Shown one piece after another: positions 1 through 7,941 of a DNA stretch of 35,167 bases. The notes beneath the pieces are model-generated. The model was not told where the DNA came from. It saw only the letters and a program-made list of their open reading frames with translations, and made no database searches. Position 1 is the first letter of the stretch; each line of letters starts with the position of its first letter. Origin of the DNA: Rhizomicrobium sp. (GTDB lineage Bacteria > Pseudomonadota > Alphaproteobacteria > Micropepsales > Micropepsaceae); the NCBI GenBank assembly GCA_025451875.1, contig JANWJQ010000015.1:1-35167 (forward strand). Reading direction: 5' to 3'. Both the position numbers and the translations under genes were made by a program.

Positions 1-385
1 GGTCTGAGCTTCCTCCCGCACCGCCTAACAAAAATGTTTTCGACGGTGCCTTGTGATAGCCCCGTAATACGGCAGCGCACAAAACGACACCAGGCATTGA
101 ATTTCCAATAGTACATTTTCACAGTTTTGTACTTTCGAAAAGCGTGAGAATGGCGAAGATAAACGAACCGAAACGCTCCACCTGTGAACACTTAGAACGA
201 CCCCTATGTACAGAATGTGGTATATTCTGTTCACTAGCAGGTCGATGGAACAACCGAGGAGTTGCTGTCGAATTCTGATCAAAAAAATTCAACTGAAGGC
301 CGGAGGAGAGTTATCGTGTGGCTCCGGGGCCCGTCGCGTCAATTGTTCATGAACTCGATCAAATCTTCGAACGAGAGTATCACCG
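1..385. other. Left-end stretch without a recognisable gene
   Basis: No open frame here has convincing protein character. The one structure seen is a 7-7-7 dyad at 210-230 (ACAGAAT, seven bases, ATTCTGT), which could be an operator for the short gene starting at 386. It is not supported by any other site in the window. Confidence 0.4.
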
Positions 386-622
386 ATGAAATGGCCCTCT
401 TGGCTCAAACTCCGACGCCGCAGCGAGCCGCAGCCGCCGGCATCTCCGACAGCCTGCCCCAAATGCAGCAGAGAAATGAAATTCGTGGAGAAATTCACGA
501 TGCTAGGCGATGACATCCGCACTTATCGCTGCAGTGAATGCGGGTTGGAGTACGACTTGGATTTCGGAATAGCGCTTTGGAAACTGATGTCCGATGTAAA
601 TAAAATGGACTCGGGGGAGTAG
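386..622 (+). CDS. Small zinc-ribbon-like protein
   Basis: This 78-residue protein has two Cys pairs, CPKC near residues 24-27 and CSEC near residues 50-53, spaced like a four-cysteine zinc ribbon. The N-terminus is basic (WLKLRRR) and a proline-rich linker leads to the first knuckle. The second knuckle is followed by a hydrophobic, acidic tail. Such ribbons bind one Zn and often mediate nucleic-acid or protein contacts, but no partner or function can be named. It stands alone, about 120 bases before the next gene on the same strand. The ATG at 386 is the first in frame with the knuckles; no strong ribosome binding site was seen. Confidence 0.65.
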   Translation: MKWPSWLKLRRRSEPQPPASPTACPKCSREMKFVEKFTMLGDDIRTYRCSECGLEYDLDFGIALWKLMSDVNKMDSGE

Positions 623-742
623 CGTTTACGCCATTATGAAGAACGGATTGCCGTGCAATGCGGCGGGGACACGATGAAGGTCCATCGCCGAGAATGGCGC
701 GTGGCCTGGTTTCGCATAGGGAGTTGTTAGGAGTAGCATCCC

Positions 743-1126
743 ATGGGGTTCGTCGCGAATACCATCTTCGGACCGAAGAGTGTGGTTCTGCGTGACGAAC
801 GCACTAACGGCGACTGGCGCTTTCTCTCGGTCCGCATCGGCACGAAGGGCGAAGTGATTTTCGCCGGCCACGATCTTGGAGACGGCGTTGGCTCGTTGAT
901 GGGTTACAGGGAATACGAATGGACCATGACGGTTGCGGTGCTCGATGTCCCGAATCTCGCGGCGGCGCTAAATGTCAGAGGTGCATTTGGCACGCCATGG
1001 GGCCGCAGCAGACGCCTGTTGCATGCTCTGCGGCATAGGTTCTTCGGCGGTAATGCAAGCCAGATCGGGCCCTTTCTAAAAGAGCATGGCATTCCGTCAT
1101 CGTTGTGGAACCGTGTCGGCGACTGA
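743..1126 (+). CDS. Hypothetical protein
   Basis: I do not recognise this 127-residue protein. The start is supported by AGGAG at 729-733, nine bases before the ATG. There is no signal peptide or clear membrane segment. The first half looks beta-rich (short alternating strands with DWRFLSVRIG and EYEWTMTVAVLDV). The second half is basic, with a run RSRRLLHALRHR near residues 90-101. It sits between the zinc-ribbon gene and a thiolase remnant, so the neighbourhood gives no functional hint. Confidence 0.6.
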   Translation: MGFVANTIFGPKSVVLRDERTNGDWRFLSVRIGTKGEVIFAGHDLGDGVGSLMGYREYEWTMTVAVLDVPNLAAALNVRGAFGTPWGRSRRLLHALRHRFFGGNASQIGPFLKEHGIPSSLWNRVGD

Positions 1127-1190
1127 ATCCGAAGAAAATCGAGCCAAACCCTTTGGTTGCGCTCATTGTCCCATGTGAAACCGCTTCCAA

Positions 1191-1493
1191 TCATAACCCC
1201 TCCGAAAGTCGGAACAAGGCCTTGATCGTGGGTGGAAATGCACTGATCGGGTAGGGCCACGTTTCGTGCGAAAGATGTCTGACGCCATCGACCTGTCGTG
1301 GCCCGGCCGTGCCGCGAAGCTGATGCGTCAGCTCAAAACACTGCGCCAGTCCCGTGGCACCGAGCGGATGCCCTTTGGACAGAAGACCGCCTGAGGGATT
1401 CGTCACCACACGCCCACCATAGGTGTTGTCGCCGTCCGCAATGAATTTCGCCGCCCCGCCTTCGCCGCAAAAGCCCAAGCCCATCAGTGCCAA
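1191..1493 (-). pseudogene. C-terminal fragment of a thiolase (acetyl-CoA acetyltransferase / SCP2-like)
   Basis: The reading frame contains the hallmark C-terminal thiolase stretch: [20 protein letters not shown], followed by ELTHQLRG and RQVDGVRHL. In intact thiolases the GHPLGATG segment supports catalysis and the enzyme is about 390 residues. Here only about 70 residues align before the sequence degenerates into an unrelated tail, and nothing upstream supplies the N-terminal catalytic Cys domain. It is therefore a remnant of a lipid-metabolism gene left by deletion or rearrangement, not a working enzyme. It lies opposite in strand to its neighbours. Confidence 0.8.
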
Positions 1494-1586
1494 GAAAATC
1501 GAAGGGTGGACAGCTAATTCCGACTCCCAAAACTTTTCCGGATTCGCGGCGGTGTGTATGCTCAGCCGCTCGGGGGAGGGATTCTA

Positions 1587-2000
1587 ATGAAGCTTGTTGC
1601 CCCGTGTTGCGTTGCGGTGGCTCTGGGGCTGTGCCTCGCGCCTTCGGCGCTGGCCGCCAACGTCGAGAACTTTTTCTGCAAGCGTGTGTCGGGCGGGCCG
1701 ATGTCGGATCTCGACTTCAGCGTCGACTTCGACGCGAAGATGGTCGATGTCGCAGGCTATTCCTACAACCCCTACGACCCGAGCCAAGTCACGATCACCG
1801 ACGAGCGCGTCGAATGGAGCTTCATGCGCGGCAACATGGAGCTTGATCGGAAGACGGGCGAACTCGTGTGGGATACGACGGGCGAATACGAATATCTCGA
1901 TGCGATCGGACAACCCGCCGACGATCCGGAATCGGACTACCAGGGGGTGATGCATTGCGAAAGAGCCGGCGTTCCCCGATGTCTGAATTCCGTGTTATGA
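1587..2000 (+). CDS. Secreted two-cysteine protein, outlying member of the local paralogous family
   Basis: This 137-residue protein starts with a signal peptide (MKLVAPCC..., cleavage near ALAA). The ATG at 1587 is chosen because GGGGGAGGG lies just upstream; an in-frame ATG at 1554 lacks this. The mature part has an early Cys (FFCKR), a beta-rich middle, the motif ELDRKTGEL and a late Cys (MHCERA). This is the layout of the tandem secreted family at 6987-11129. Unlike those, it lacks a C-terminal Phe and ends in CLNSVL, so the last codons may have shifted frame. The next gene begins 8 bases after its stop. Function unknown; a periplasmic or extracellular location is inferred. Confidence 0.75.
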   Translation: MKLVAPCCVAVALGLCLAPSALAANVENFFCKRVSGGPMSDLDFSVDFDAKMVDVAGYSYNPYDPSQVTITDERVEWSFMRGNMELDRKTGELVWDTTGEYEYLDAIGQPADDPESDYQGVMHCERAGVPRCLNSVL

Positions 2001-2007
2001 CGACCCT

Positions 2008-2790
2008 ATGATCACCGTCGTTTTCGACTGCGCCATCATCCTTCTCTGCCTGACACTTCTCATATACGGCATCATTCACCGCAACCGGCCGCAGGTCGGC
2101 GGCAAAATCGGACCGGTGAGCACACTCGAACCGCGAACCTTGCCGCCCGCCGGATTTTCGAAGGTGTACGCCCGTGCGATGACACTATTCGTGGGCGTCG
2201 ATGCCGCGCGCTTCGCGACCCTCGACGAATATCTGCGCGAGGGTCCCCGGCCGCGGCCGGTGCTGATGCGCATCTATCGCGTGATCGGCTGCGCGACCGA
2301 GATTGAAATCCCGGCCGAACCCGCCGATTATGAGCGCATCGATGCCGAGGAAGCGTTGGCGTTGTTGCGCGACTTGCCCGATTTGCGGCGCGTTCGACGC
2401 CTGCATTTGAGCGACGAACGCTCGTACTTCGATTCCTGGGTGCGCAGGGAAAGGGGTGAAGACTTCTTTCTCCTCGGTATCGCCACGAACTTCAGCCTGA
2501 TCGTCCTCTACAGGCCCGACCGGCGCTTCCGTCCGCTTCTCGAGCGCACGCTGCTTCACGAGTGGTTGCACCTAGTGGCCTTCGCTGCTTGGTTCGACCT
2601 CTGGCGATTTGGGCGCGCCAACCGGGCGGAGACGCTTTCACCCTCGGCCGTCGAGCCGTTGAATCTGGGCGGCCACAACGTCGCTCTCCACGAAGCCTGG
2701 TGCGATCTGGGCGAACGGCTGCTCGGCCGGGATGAGGACGAGGCAAGGCAAGCAGCACGTTCGTCGCCATTGCAAAGCATTATCTTGTGA
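2008..2790 (+). CDS. Membrane-anchored HExxH protein, putative zinc metalloprotease
   Basis: The 260-residue frame opens with one hydrophobic helix (residues 2-22, no cleavage site), so it is probably anchored in the inner membrane. At residues 184-188 it has HEWLH, the HExxH zincin signature with two zinc ligands and the general base. A downstream GGHNVALHEAWCD segment (residues 221-233) offers His or Glu as third ligand. The family is not recognised. It probably shares a transcript with the secreted protein 7 bases upstream. The 3' end looks damaged: sense-like coding continues beyond the stop (next entry), so the final 13 residues given by this frame are probably not the original ones. Confidence 0.7.
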   Translation: MITVVFDCAIILLCLTLLIYGIIHRNRPQVGGKIGPVSTLEPRTLPPAGFSKVYARAMTLFVGVDAARFATLDEYLREGPRPRPVLMRIYRVIGCATEIEIPAEPADYERIDAEEALALLRDLPDLRRVRRLHLSDERSYFDSWVRRERGEDFFLLGIATNFSLIVLYRPDRRFRPLLERTLLHEWLHLVAFAAWFDLWRFGRANRAETLSPSAVEPLNLGGHNVALHEAWCDLGERLLGRDEDEARQAARSSPLQSIIL

Positions 2791-2952
2791 CGCCGCATTG
2801 AGCGTATCCTCCGTCGCACGCCACCAAAATTCCGCAGCACGCGCTACGACGAATGGATGGCACGCGGCGAATTCATGCACGCCGAAATCGCGCCGCTCGC
2901 TTCACGGGCACAACGCGACGCAAAACCAAACTTGGACTCAGGCATAGGATGA
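2791..2952 (+). pseudogene. Displaced C-terminal part of the HExxH protein (compensating frameshifts)
   Basis: Right after the TGA at 2788-2790 the same frame continues with protein-like sequence (RRIERILRRTPP, then RYDEWMARGEF and HAEIAPLA) to a TGA at 2950-2952. Between about 2751 and 2798 the third frame reads STFVAIAKHYLVTPH, which is more natural than what the main frame gives there. One indel near 2750 and a compensating one near 2790-2798 would join all three pieces into a protein of about 310 residues. This is either a real double frameshift or sequencing error. Confidence 0.5.
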
Positions 2953-3192
2953 CCATTCGTGCTCGATGCCTTCGCGGAGGCAGAAACTGGCCTGACGTAT
3001 TTTTTTACCAGCCGGAGACGGTCGGCCGTTGGAGCCGTCTGCGGCGAGCGCGGTCACAATTCTCAATTATCGCTACTTGCCGGATCACTGTAACCAGCCA
3101 CCCATTGAACTCAGCATCGCGAAAATCCGTTTAGCGATTGTTTGCATGATATTTTCTCCGGTTCATCCCGACATGGTCCGTGGCGGTCATTC

Positions 3193-4623
3193 CTAGGAAT
3201 GGATCAATTGAATTTCCTGAATCAATGCCGCCTCAAACCCGGCGAAGGGCCGGCCATTTTCGCTGCGAAAGTCGGAGGCAATACGCAGCGCGGCGATCAT
3301 CGCGCCGTTTGCTGGCGTCAGGTCGAACCATTTCTCTGGTACGAGCGAGTAGCTACCGAACATGGCTTCGCCATTCTCGGCCAGCGGCTTTCCTGCCGCA
3401 TCCAGCGCCGTCGCGCGCCAGGCCGGATGCGTCACCCCGCTTTTGGTGGCTGCCCACAAGGACGCGCGCAGCAAACGCACTGATTTTGTCGGCGGCGCAA
3501 AAGCCAGCGTGTACGCCAGCGGCGCGCTGGCCGGCTCGATCGTTTGTGTAAGGAAGTTCTGCGCGGTAACGGAATCCACCGCCTGGCCCCGGTAAAGGGC
3601 GATGTTGCTGGCGATGATCACGGCCGAGCGCTCCGGCTCCCGCGCCGTGACGATAACGCCGTGGCGCCGCAAATAAGGGTCTGCCGCTATCGTGTAATCC
3701 GGGCCCGGAACAGAAATCCCGTCAAAGGCAATGCGTGTGCGATGCAGCCCGTCGATATAGTCGTAAAGTGCCCGGCCCGCAAAACCCGCAGCAACGAGGC
3801 CCGGCACACCGAGCGCCAATCCGGCCAGGACGCGGCGCCGGTCGCGCCTGCGCAGGGACGCTTCGATGTAAGGCACAATACGGCTGTCGCCTGAATTCCA
3901 GTCGGCCACGTGCCGCGCATAAAGAAGCCGCGCCGCCTCAAGCTGCGGGCCGGCGGGAATAAGCGCCCGCTCGCCGCGCGACCATTGCTCCGCCTCCCGC
4001 GACAAATCCTGCCACAGGCGGAATTCCTCCTCGTTGCGGCGAATGACCGGCAGGCCCAGCAGCCGGAACGCCTCTTCCAGTTGGGCGACTGGCGCGAGAG
4101 TGATGTGCGCCGAGGTGGCGCGCGCTTGCGCATCGGCGGGAAGATCGGTCTGGTTGTCTTGGGGAAACACGAACACGCTTCGCGGCGGCAAATGGGTGAG
4201 CGCCAGCGCCAGTTTGGCGGCGATACCATCGATGCGTTGCACATTACCGGCCTCGTCCAGTATTCCCGTGGCCACCAGGACAGGCGGAGAATCGTCCCCA
4301 AACTCGTGCGTCGCTTTTATCGCTGCGGCCAGGGCCAGTGCGAAGGTGAGGTCGGCGCTGCGCCCATGTATATTGAACAATTCCGCGTCCGCAGCGTAAC
4401 GCACCACCAGATGGCGGCGCAGATAATGTTCGCGATACAGAATCTCGGCGGCTCGATCAGCGCCTATTCGGGCGGAGTTTATCAGATCGTCGCTGGCATC
4501 GCTGAGTTCGACCCGGCGAAGACCGATACCCGGCGTGCCTTTACCAATTTCTGCCGTCAGCGGTGCCGCGACGCCACCGGTTCCCGGTGCGGTCAGCAGC
4601 ATCCAGATGGCGGTCACGCTCAT
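3193..4623 (-). CDS. Membrane protein with Lon (S16)-like peptidase domain
   Basis: The 476-residue protein starts at the ATG at 4623, which overlaps the upstream stop (ATGA). Residues about 70-165 resemble the proteolytic domain of Lon. GRSADLTFALALA matches Lon's GPSAG helix, with Ser89 at the nucleophile position. VATGILDEAGNVQRIDGIAAK matches the TGEITLRG...IGGLKEK segment, with Lys137 at the dyad position, and PPRSVFVFPQDNQTDL matches the following IKTVLIP...DL segment. No AAA+ domain is present. A single membrane helix (about 265-286) is followed by a beta-rich domain of about 190 residues, probably periplasmic. Its place after a sigma factor and an adaptor suggests a role in signalling or regulated proteolysis. 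Activity is inferred from the dyad only. Confidence 0.75.
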   Translation of the reverse strand: MSVTAIWMLLTAPGTGGVAAPLTAEIGKGTPGIGLRRVELSDASDDLINSARIGADRAAEILYREHYLRRHLVVRYAADAELFNIHGRSADLTFALALAAAIKATHEFGDDSPPVLVATGILDEAGNVQRIDGIAAKLALALTHLPPRSVFVFPQDNQTDLPADAQARATSAHITLAPVAQLEEAFRLLGLPVIRRNEEEFRLWQDLSREAEQWSRGERALIPAGPQLEAARLLYARHVADWNSGDSRIVPYIEASLRRRDRRRVLAGLALGVPGLVAAGFAGRALYDYIDGLHRTRIAFDGISVPGPDYTIAADPYLRRHGVIVTAREPERSAVIIASNIALYRGQAVDSVTAQNFLTQTIEPASAPLAYTLAFAPPTKSVRLLRASLWAATKSGVTHPAWRATALDAAGKPLAENGEAMFGSYSLVPEKWFDLTPANGAMIAALRIASDFRSENGRPFAGFEAALIQEIQLIHS

Positions 4624-5258
4624 GGCAGAACCGGCCCAAAGGTCACACTGAGCGCATCGCGGTTGTGCAGATCGAGGCCCGCCAGCGAAATGTCCGCATA
4701 GACCTCGCAATCCCGTACCGGCTCTTCCGCCAACACGCGCTCTTCGTTGCCCAGCGTCACGAACACCCGCGCGCACCGGCCTTCATAGGTGGCGCGGTGG
4801 TCCGGATGCACCGACAACAGCACATAACCTTTGTCGGCATCATCGGGCGCAACAAAGACCTCCAGGGTCCAAATGCCGCTCTGGCTGCGACACAAGACGG
4901 CTTTGCTGCCGGTCTCGCTTGCGGCGGCCAACAGCGCGAAGGTTTCGACCGGCGGGAATGATTGCCCGCGCGGGGTCGCACTTGGCAGCCTCGCGATAAT
5001 GGCTTCCACGAGATCGTACGGCGCGATTTCCGCAGGCAGGGTTGCAAGATAGTCCATAGCCGCCACGGCATTGAGAAAATCGCCGTGCGATGCGGCAAGC
5101 CGGTCTGCAATTTGCTCGTGCCTGAATCTGTCCAGGCCGCCGTCCAGATAGACGGCCAGCTGCGCCGGCGAAATGCCGTCCCTGGCTTTGCCCCCTTCCA
5201 AGCCGTCGGACAGCAGGGCTGCTATGGCGGGATCGCGGGAAATGGGGTTTTCGGTCAC
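4620..5258 (-). CDS. Putative anti-sigma or sigma-associated protein
   Basis: This 212-residue protein begins at a GTG (5258) with GGAAAGGAG eight bases upstream. Its N-terminal 80 residues (LAVYLDGGLDRFRHEQIADRL, then FLNAVAAMDYLATLP) have the helical layout of the anti-sigma domain of zinc-finger anti-sigma proteins, but without the Cys/His ligands. No membrane helix was seen. The C-terminal half (about 100-212) is beta-rich and may be a sensor or binding domain. It lies 19 bases after the sigma gene and overlaps the Lon-like gene by 4 bases, so the three are almost surely translated together. The anti-sigma role rests mainly on gene order. Confidence 0.6.
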   Translation of the reverse strand: MTENPISRDPAIAALLSDGLEGGKARDGISPAQLAVYLDGGLDRFRHEQIADRLAASHGDFLNAVAAMDYLATLPAEIAPYDLVEAIIARLPSATPRGQSFPPVETFALLAAASETGSKAVLCRSQSGIWTLEVFVAPDDADKGYVLLSVHPDHRATYEGRCARVFVTLGNEERVLAEEPVRDCEVYADISLAGLDLHNRDALSVTFGPVLP

Positions 5259-5277
5259 GTATCAGGCTCCTTTCCCA

Positions 5278-6342
5278 TTAGACGGACTCGAGCCAGCTTT
5301 TAATCGCCGGGTGATCGGCCAAGTGGTCCTTGAGCTTCTGGAGCACCCGCTGGCGCAATCGGTAAACCTCCTCGACCGGCTGCTGCATCAGCCGCGCGAT
5401 TTCGCGGGGCGATAAGTCGTCCGTTCCCGTCAACAACAAGCGCAGATACAGCCGTTCAGCCACCGCCAGCCCGGGCGCCAGTTCGCGGATGGCTTCCGCT
5501 GCCTTGGTGAGAGCCAGGCTTTCCTCATTTGCGAGCATTGCCGCTTCCGGGGAATGGGCGGCGGACGGGATCTCCGGCGCGGCGTCCAGCGCCATTTGCC
5601 GCGTTTCGGGCTGGTAATTGGCGGGAACCGCACGATGCAGCCGGGCCAACGCCGCCGACAGTTCGGCACGGCTCACGGCCTCCCCTTGTTGTTCGAGGAC
5701 CATGCCGGCAGCGTCCGCTGTCATGCCTCGCCACCAGACTAGCCGAAACAACTTCTGATCCTGGGGCTCTAGGCGCGCGACGACGGCCGGCAGACGGCGG
5801 CGGGCGCGGAAGCTGCGGATGAAATCGACCAGCAGCCGATCCGATAAATGCAGAACAAACCCGGCGGGACTGCCATGCCCCTGGTAGGCGTTCAATCGGC
5901 GACAATTGGCGGCCAGTAATCCCGCGCAAATCTCCTGATAGGCGTCTTGCCGGGTTTCGGTCCAAGCCGGCCCCGGCAGGCGGCGTTGCACCAGCCGGCG
6001 CAGATCGTCGCCAAACAGGGCCTCGAATGCCGGCCAGCCCTTGGCGGTATCCCTAGCCACACCGCGCAGCACGTCGCGGCCCAAGAGGTCACGCACCACA
6101 AGTGCGAGAAAGGTGTCCAGACGCGTGCGGCCGTCGAACGCCCAGAGACAGGCGAAATTCTCGGCCTGGATCGCGCCTAGGACTATTTCAAACCGGGCGC
6201 GGGCGCTGGTGTCATCGCCTGTCAGGCGGCGACAGCAAGCCCAGACTGTGTCCGCCGCACGTCGGATGACGCGCGCTTGCGCATCGGGCTCGCCAGCGAG
6301 CGCCGCGCGCAACAAACTCCGATCTTCGCTGCTGTGCTCCAA
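5278..6342 (-). CDS. ECF-like RNA polymerase sigma factor with an extra N-terminal region
   Basis: The 354-residue protein ends in a region 4-like helix-turn-helix (LSPREIARLMQQPVEEVYRLRQRVLQKL, residues about 308-338) for -35 recognition. A region 2-like segment (AYQEICAGLLAANCRRL, then GFVLHLSDRLLVDFIRSFRARRR) lies near residues 133-185. A second, weaker region 2-like segment (ACLWAFDGRTRLDTFLALVVRDLL) lies near residues 63-87. It is much longer than the usual 160-200 residue ECF factor because of this duplication and a long linker. The frame opens only at a TTG (6342) without a clear binding site, so the start is uncertain. It is first gene of the 6342-3193 unit and presumably controls it and unknown targets. 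Confidence 0.7.
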   Translation of the reverse strand: MEHSSEDRSLLRAALAGEPDAQARVIRRAADTVWACCRRLTGDDTSARARFEIVLGAIQAENFACLWAFDGRTRLDTFLALVVRDLLGRDVLRGVARDTAKGWPAFEALFGDDLRRLVQRRLPGPAWTETRQDAYQEICAGLLAANCRRLNAYQGHGSPAGFVLHLSDRLLVDFIRSFRARRRLPAVVARLEPQDQKLFRLVWWRGMTADAAGMVLEQQGEAVSRAELSAALARLHRAVPANYQPETRQMALDAAPEIPSAAHSPEAAMLANEESLALTKAAEAIRELAPGLAVAERLYLRLLLTGTDDLSPREIARLMQQPVEEVYRLRQRVLQKLKDHLADHPAIKSWLESV

Positions 6343-6666
6343 CCGCGCCGCCGCCCAATACCTGCCGGATCATAACCCAAACCGGTCGCCGTTGGGCCTA
6401 AAGTAAGGCTTTGAACGGCCCCGATAATCCTTTCAATGCCGCATCGCTTCCGCCAGGCCGCGTGGGTCCTACCCGCGAACGGTTTTTGAGGCTAGCGTAC
6501 AGCTACGCGGCTTACGCGTTCGTCCGGAGCGGCCGAATTTCACGACTGCTGTCCGGACGATTTCCGTCATGTCTCGGACACAAACTTTTCGCGCAAAATT
6601 TGGACCGTGCCCGTCTAGTCCTTGGGCTCCCACAAGGGGAGCCAGTAAAAAGGGAAGGATATAAAC
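6343..6666. other. Intergenic region between the sigma unit and the secreted-protein array
   Basis: This stretch separates the minus-strand sigma operon from the plus-strand array and must hold outward promoters for both. No protein-like frame was seen. A perfect 7-bp stem with a 5-base loop (GGCTCCC, ACAAG, GGGAGCC) lies at 6625-6643, just before AAAGGGAAGGA, the probable ribosome binding site of the gene at 6667. Confidence 0.5.
6625..6643 (+). promoter_or_regulatory. Stem-loop in the 5' leader of the 6667 gene
   Basis: Arms GGCTCCC (6625-6631) and GGGAGCC (6637-6643) pair perfectly around ACAAG. It ends some 10 bases before the purine-rich binding site of the next gene and has no T-run, so a leader structure is likelier than a terminator. 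Its role is unknown. Confidence 0.35.
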
Positions 6667-6906
6667 ATGCGATTTGGAAAAGCGATTATCCCAGCCATCC
6701 TGTTGGCAGGCCTTGCTTCAGGTGGCGCGGCATTGGCCTGGAGCACCGATGGCCATGGCAATATCCGTTGTGGTGACGCGTCCAACGCGACCGTGAAGCA
6801 GTTGGAAGACGGCTACTGGACCGCCACAAGCGCGGGCAAGCACGGCAAAGTGGGCGGCCATTTCGGCATCGAGGGCCAGGCGGCCCTCTACGCCTGCGGC
6901 GAGTAA
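6667..6906 (+). CDS. Small secreted protein with two cysteines
   Basis: This 79-residue protein has a clear signal peptide (MRFGKAIIPAILLAGLASGG, cleavage near ALA-W). The mature part of about 55 residues is Gly-rich and has two Cys (NIRCGD and YACGE), which could form one disulfide in the periplasm or outside the cell. The start is backed by AGGGAAGGA about 7 bases upstream. It is the first gene of the secreted array but does not share the DRxTG motif of the main family. Function unknown. Confidence 0.75.
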   Translation: MRFGKAIIPAILLAGLASGGAALAWSTDGHGNIRCGDASNATVKQLEDGYWTATSAGKHGKVGGHFGIEGQAALYACGE

Positions 6907-6986
6907 CTAAGCGGCTAGCTTTCACTTGTCGGCGCTGTTTGGGCGTTTGCAGATAATTTGCGCTGCAGCGATGCTCAGGAGGTCAT

Positions 6987-7421
6987 ATGAATCGTTCAAC
7001 GATTTTTATGCTGACGTGCAGTACAGTTATCGCATTGTGCCAGCCCGCCCTCGCGATTGAAAAAACGCTCATTTGTGACAACGGCCTGCGGCCGGATCAG
7101 GTCCCGCACATCACAATGGATTTGGATGAGGCGAACAGCACGGTTACCGTCAACTATCCTGCCACAAGCATCTACTACGACTCTCTACTGAAAGATACGC
7201 CTGCGCGTTCCGTCGGTCCCGTGGCAGCAGCTTTCGACCCCAAGTCTATTGTCTTCGATCTTCGTGACCAGGAGCCCGGATTTTATAAGCACTTTACCCT
7301 GGACCGGCTGACGGGCGTACTCTTGGACTATAACAGCGTTGACGCGCCGTACGACAAGGCGCCAGCGACCGACAAAGGTGTTTGGAGCTACAATTGCCAG
7401 CTCGGCACTGCCAAATTCTGA
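6987..7421 (+). CDS. Secreted two-cysteine paralog 1 of the tandem family
   Basis: The 144-residue protein has a perfect AGGAGG five bases before the ATG and a signal peptide ending near ALA-IEK. The mature domain shows the family pattern: TLICDN, a hydrophobic/acidic stretch ITMDLDEANSTVTV, VGPVAAAFDPKSIVFDL, the motif LDRLTGVLL, a late Cys (YNCQ) and a C-terminal Phe (TAKF). The two family Cys probably pair. It gives one of the cleanest views of the family and is 12 bases from the next paralog, so the two are cotranscribed. Function is unknown; periplasmic or extracellular location is inferred. Confidence 0.85.
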   Translation: MNRSTIFMLTCSTVIALCQPALAIEKTLICDNGLRPDQVPHITMDLDEANSTVTVNYPATSIYYDSLLKDTPARSVGPVAAAFDPKSIVFDLRDQEPGFYKHFTLDRLTGVLLDYNSVDAPYDKAPATDKGVWSYNCQLGTAKF

Positions 7422-7433
7422 GGGGGGATCGTC

Positions 7434-7859
7434 ATGGCCAAACATCTTGCGACTTCCAGAATCGCACAATGTCTTTTGGGGGTCGCACTCTTATTTGGAA
7501 GTGCTGCGTCCGCGTCGGCGGATCAACTTATTTTGGTTTGTCGCTCCAATGTCCTGCGAGCCCAGCAAGACGGCAGCACCGGCTATGACGACAGTTACAA
7601 GATTTATGTCGATACCACCGCGCAAACCGAGCACACAGACAACTATCCGGCGCCCTTTCCTGTCGCCATCGACAGTCAGGCTATTGCGGGACACTATCAA
7701 AATCCAGTCTTTCCGAATAGCGCCACCTTTACCCGCATAGATCGCACGACCGGCGACTATGAATTTCGGCAATGCGACGGCAGCCAATGTGGGCAACCGC
7801 CTGCGTCTTGGGTCCTGACCGACAAGGGTCATTGCGAAAAAGGCGAACAGCGGTTTTGA
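7434..7859 (+). CDS. Secreted paralog 2 of the tandem family (divergent, extra cysteines)
   Basis: This 141-residue protein begins with the shared 5' cassette (MAKHLATSRIAQC...) and a signal peptide ending near ASA-DQ. It keeps LILVC at the mature start, IDRTTGDYEF in place of IDRLTG, a late Cys (GHCEK) and the C-terminal Phe (QRF). It differs by a pair of extra Cys (QCDGSQC) after the DRxTG motif and by a poorly matching middle. The binding site GGGGGGA precedes the ATG by about 6 bases. Extra disulfide bonding is likely. Function unknown. Confidence 0.85.
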   Translation: MAKHLATSRIAQCLLGVALLFGSAASASADQLILVCRSNVLRAQQDGSTGYDDSYKIYVDTTAQTEHTDNYPAPFPVAIDSQAIAGHYQNPVFPNSATFTRIDRTTGDYEFRQCDGSQCGQPPASWVLTDKGHCEKGEQRF

Positions 7860-7895
7860 ACGACTGCCCATTTGGGGAACGTCGGAGAGCTCATT

Positions 7896-7928
7896 ATGAC
7901 CAAACTCGCGGCGGCACGGGCATTTTGA
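7896..7928 (+). pseudogene. Truncated leader remnant of a family paralog
   Basis: An ATG with a GGAG upstream opens an 11-codon frame, MTKLAAARAF then TGA. This matches the first codons of the paralogs at 7434, 9269, 9688 and 10089 (M-x-K-H/R-L-A-A-S). Nothing of the mature domain follows; the unrelated gene at 7942 starts 13 bases on. It looks like a copy erased after the leader. Confidence 0.55.
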
Positions 7929-7941
7929 GAGGAGCTTGATC

